From Bradyrhizobium sp. LHD-71 (lineage in GTDB: Bacteria; Pseudomonadota; Alphaproteobacteria; Rhizobiales; Xanthobacteraceae), in assembly GCF_031157255.1 (NCBI RefSeq), contig NZ_JAVIFX010000017.1:109676-173675 (forward strand): 64,000 bases of DNA, read 5' to 3'. Shown here in pieces: positions 63,945-64,000 of the stretch. Within the stretch, counting starts at the first letter, position 1; every line of letters starts with the position of its first letter. A program made the translations under genes and the position numbers. Below the pieces are notes generated by a model. The model did no database searches and was not told where the DNA came from. It saw only the letters and a list, made by a program, of their open reading frames with translations.

Positions 63945-64000
63945 TGCGCGATAACAGCTATGACCGGACGATCGAACGCAACTACCTGCAGAAGTGGCGT
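63945..64000 (+). CDS. Start of a gene cut by the right edge
   Basis: An ATG at 63945 has GGAGGA at 63932-63937, seven bases before it, and opens a frame of 18 full codons to the window end with the sequence MRDNSYDRTIERNYLQKWR. The good ribosome binding site argues for a real gene. The product cannot be named from so few residues. Confidence 0.5.

Overview
The window reads as GC-rich chromosomal DNA of an alphaproteobacterium of the order Hyphomicrobiales, probably near Bradyrhizobium, Rhodopseudomonas or Pseudolabrys. The basis is the gene families (NDUFA12, a BA14K-like secreted protein, DUF2155, a PAS_5-like protein, AdoCbl-dependent NrdJ, RNase E with a long acidic insert), the gene order, and palindromic intergenic repeats typical of that group. 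No tRNA, rRNA, CRISPR array, transposase or phage gene was seen.

Positions 1-6.6 kb hold an aromatic-degradation cluster around a divergent promoter. Leftward are a SnoaL/FMN split-barrel protein and a PDR-type reductase cut by the window edge. Rightward are a Rieske oxygenase, a LigB-type (class III) extradiol dioxygenase homologue, an unknown protein, a TctC-type solute-binding protein and a VOC-type (class I) extradiol dioxygenase. The likely logic is uptake, ring hydroxylation and ring cleavage; the substrate cannot be read from the sequence.

Positions 6.6-18.2 kb hold an ABC-F ATPase, nrdJ with a long structured leader, an MscS-family gene with a frameshift, a DMT exporter, an XRE regulator with a SulP transporter, and a glycine-rich BA14K protein.

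Positions 18.4-40 kb hold a housekeeping backbone: NDUFA12, DUF2155, aat, aroQ-accB-accC, dsbA-like, M48 protease, aminotransferase and bioY. Accessory blocks lie between these genes: an AraC regulator with a possible alkyltransferase-like protein, a DJ-1/PfpI hydratase-like gene with a GlxA-type regulator, an esterase, an ArsR/NIPSNAP/PEP-mutase-family group, and a signalling array (EAL protein, CHASE3 kinase, Rcp1-like regulator, REC-HisKA_2 kinase). A probable haloacetate/fluoroacetate dehalogenase lies next to the aminotransferase.

Positions 40-64 kb are mostly envelope and translation genes: rne with a long 5' region, an amiC-like amidase and penicillin-binding protein 1A, a baeRF protein, an ECF sigma factor with its DGPF partner, a GFA protein, prfB with a programmed +1 frameshift, threonine dehydratase, several small proteins, a second DMT exporter, an SDR, an M23 peptidase, a Bcp peroxiredoxin with a basic tail, and a giant AsmA/DUF3971 protein. 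Two copies of a dispersed inverted-repeat element, a REP-like palindrome and a larger repeat at the right edge lie between these genes.
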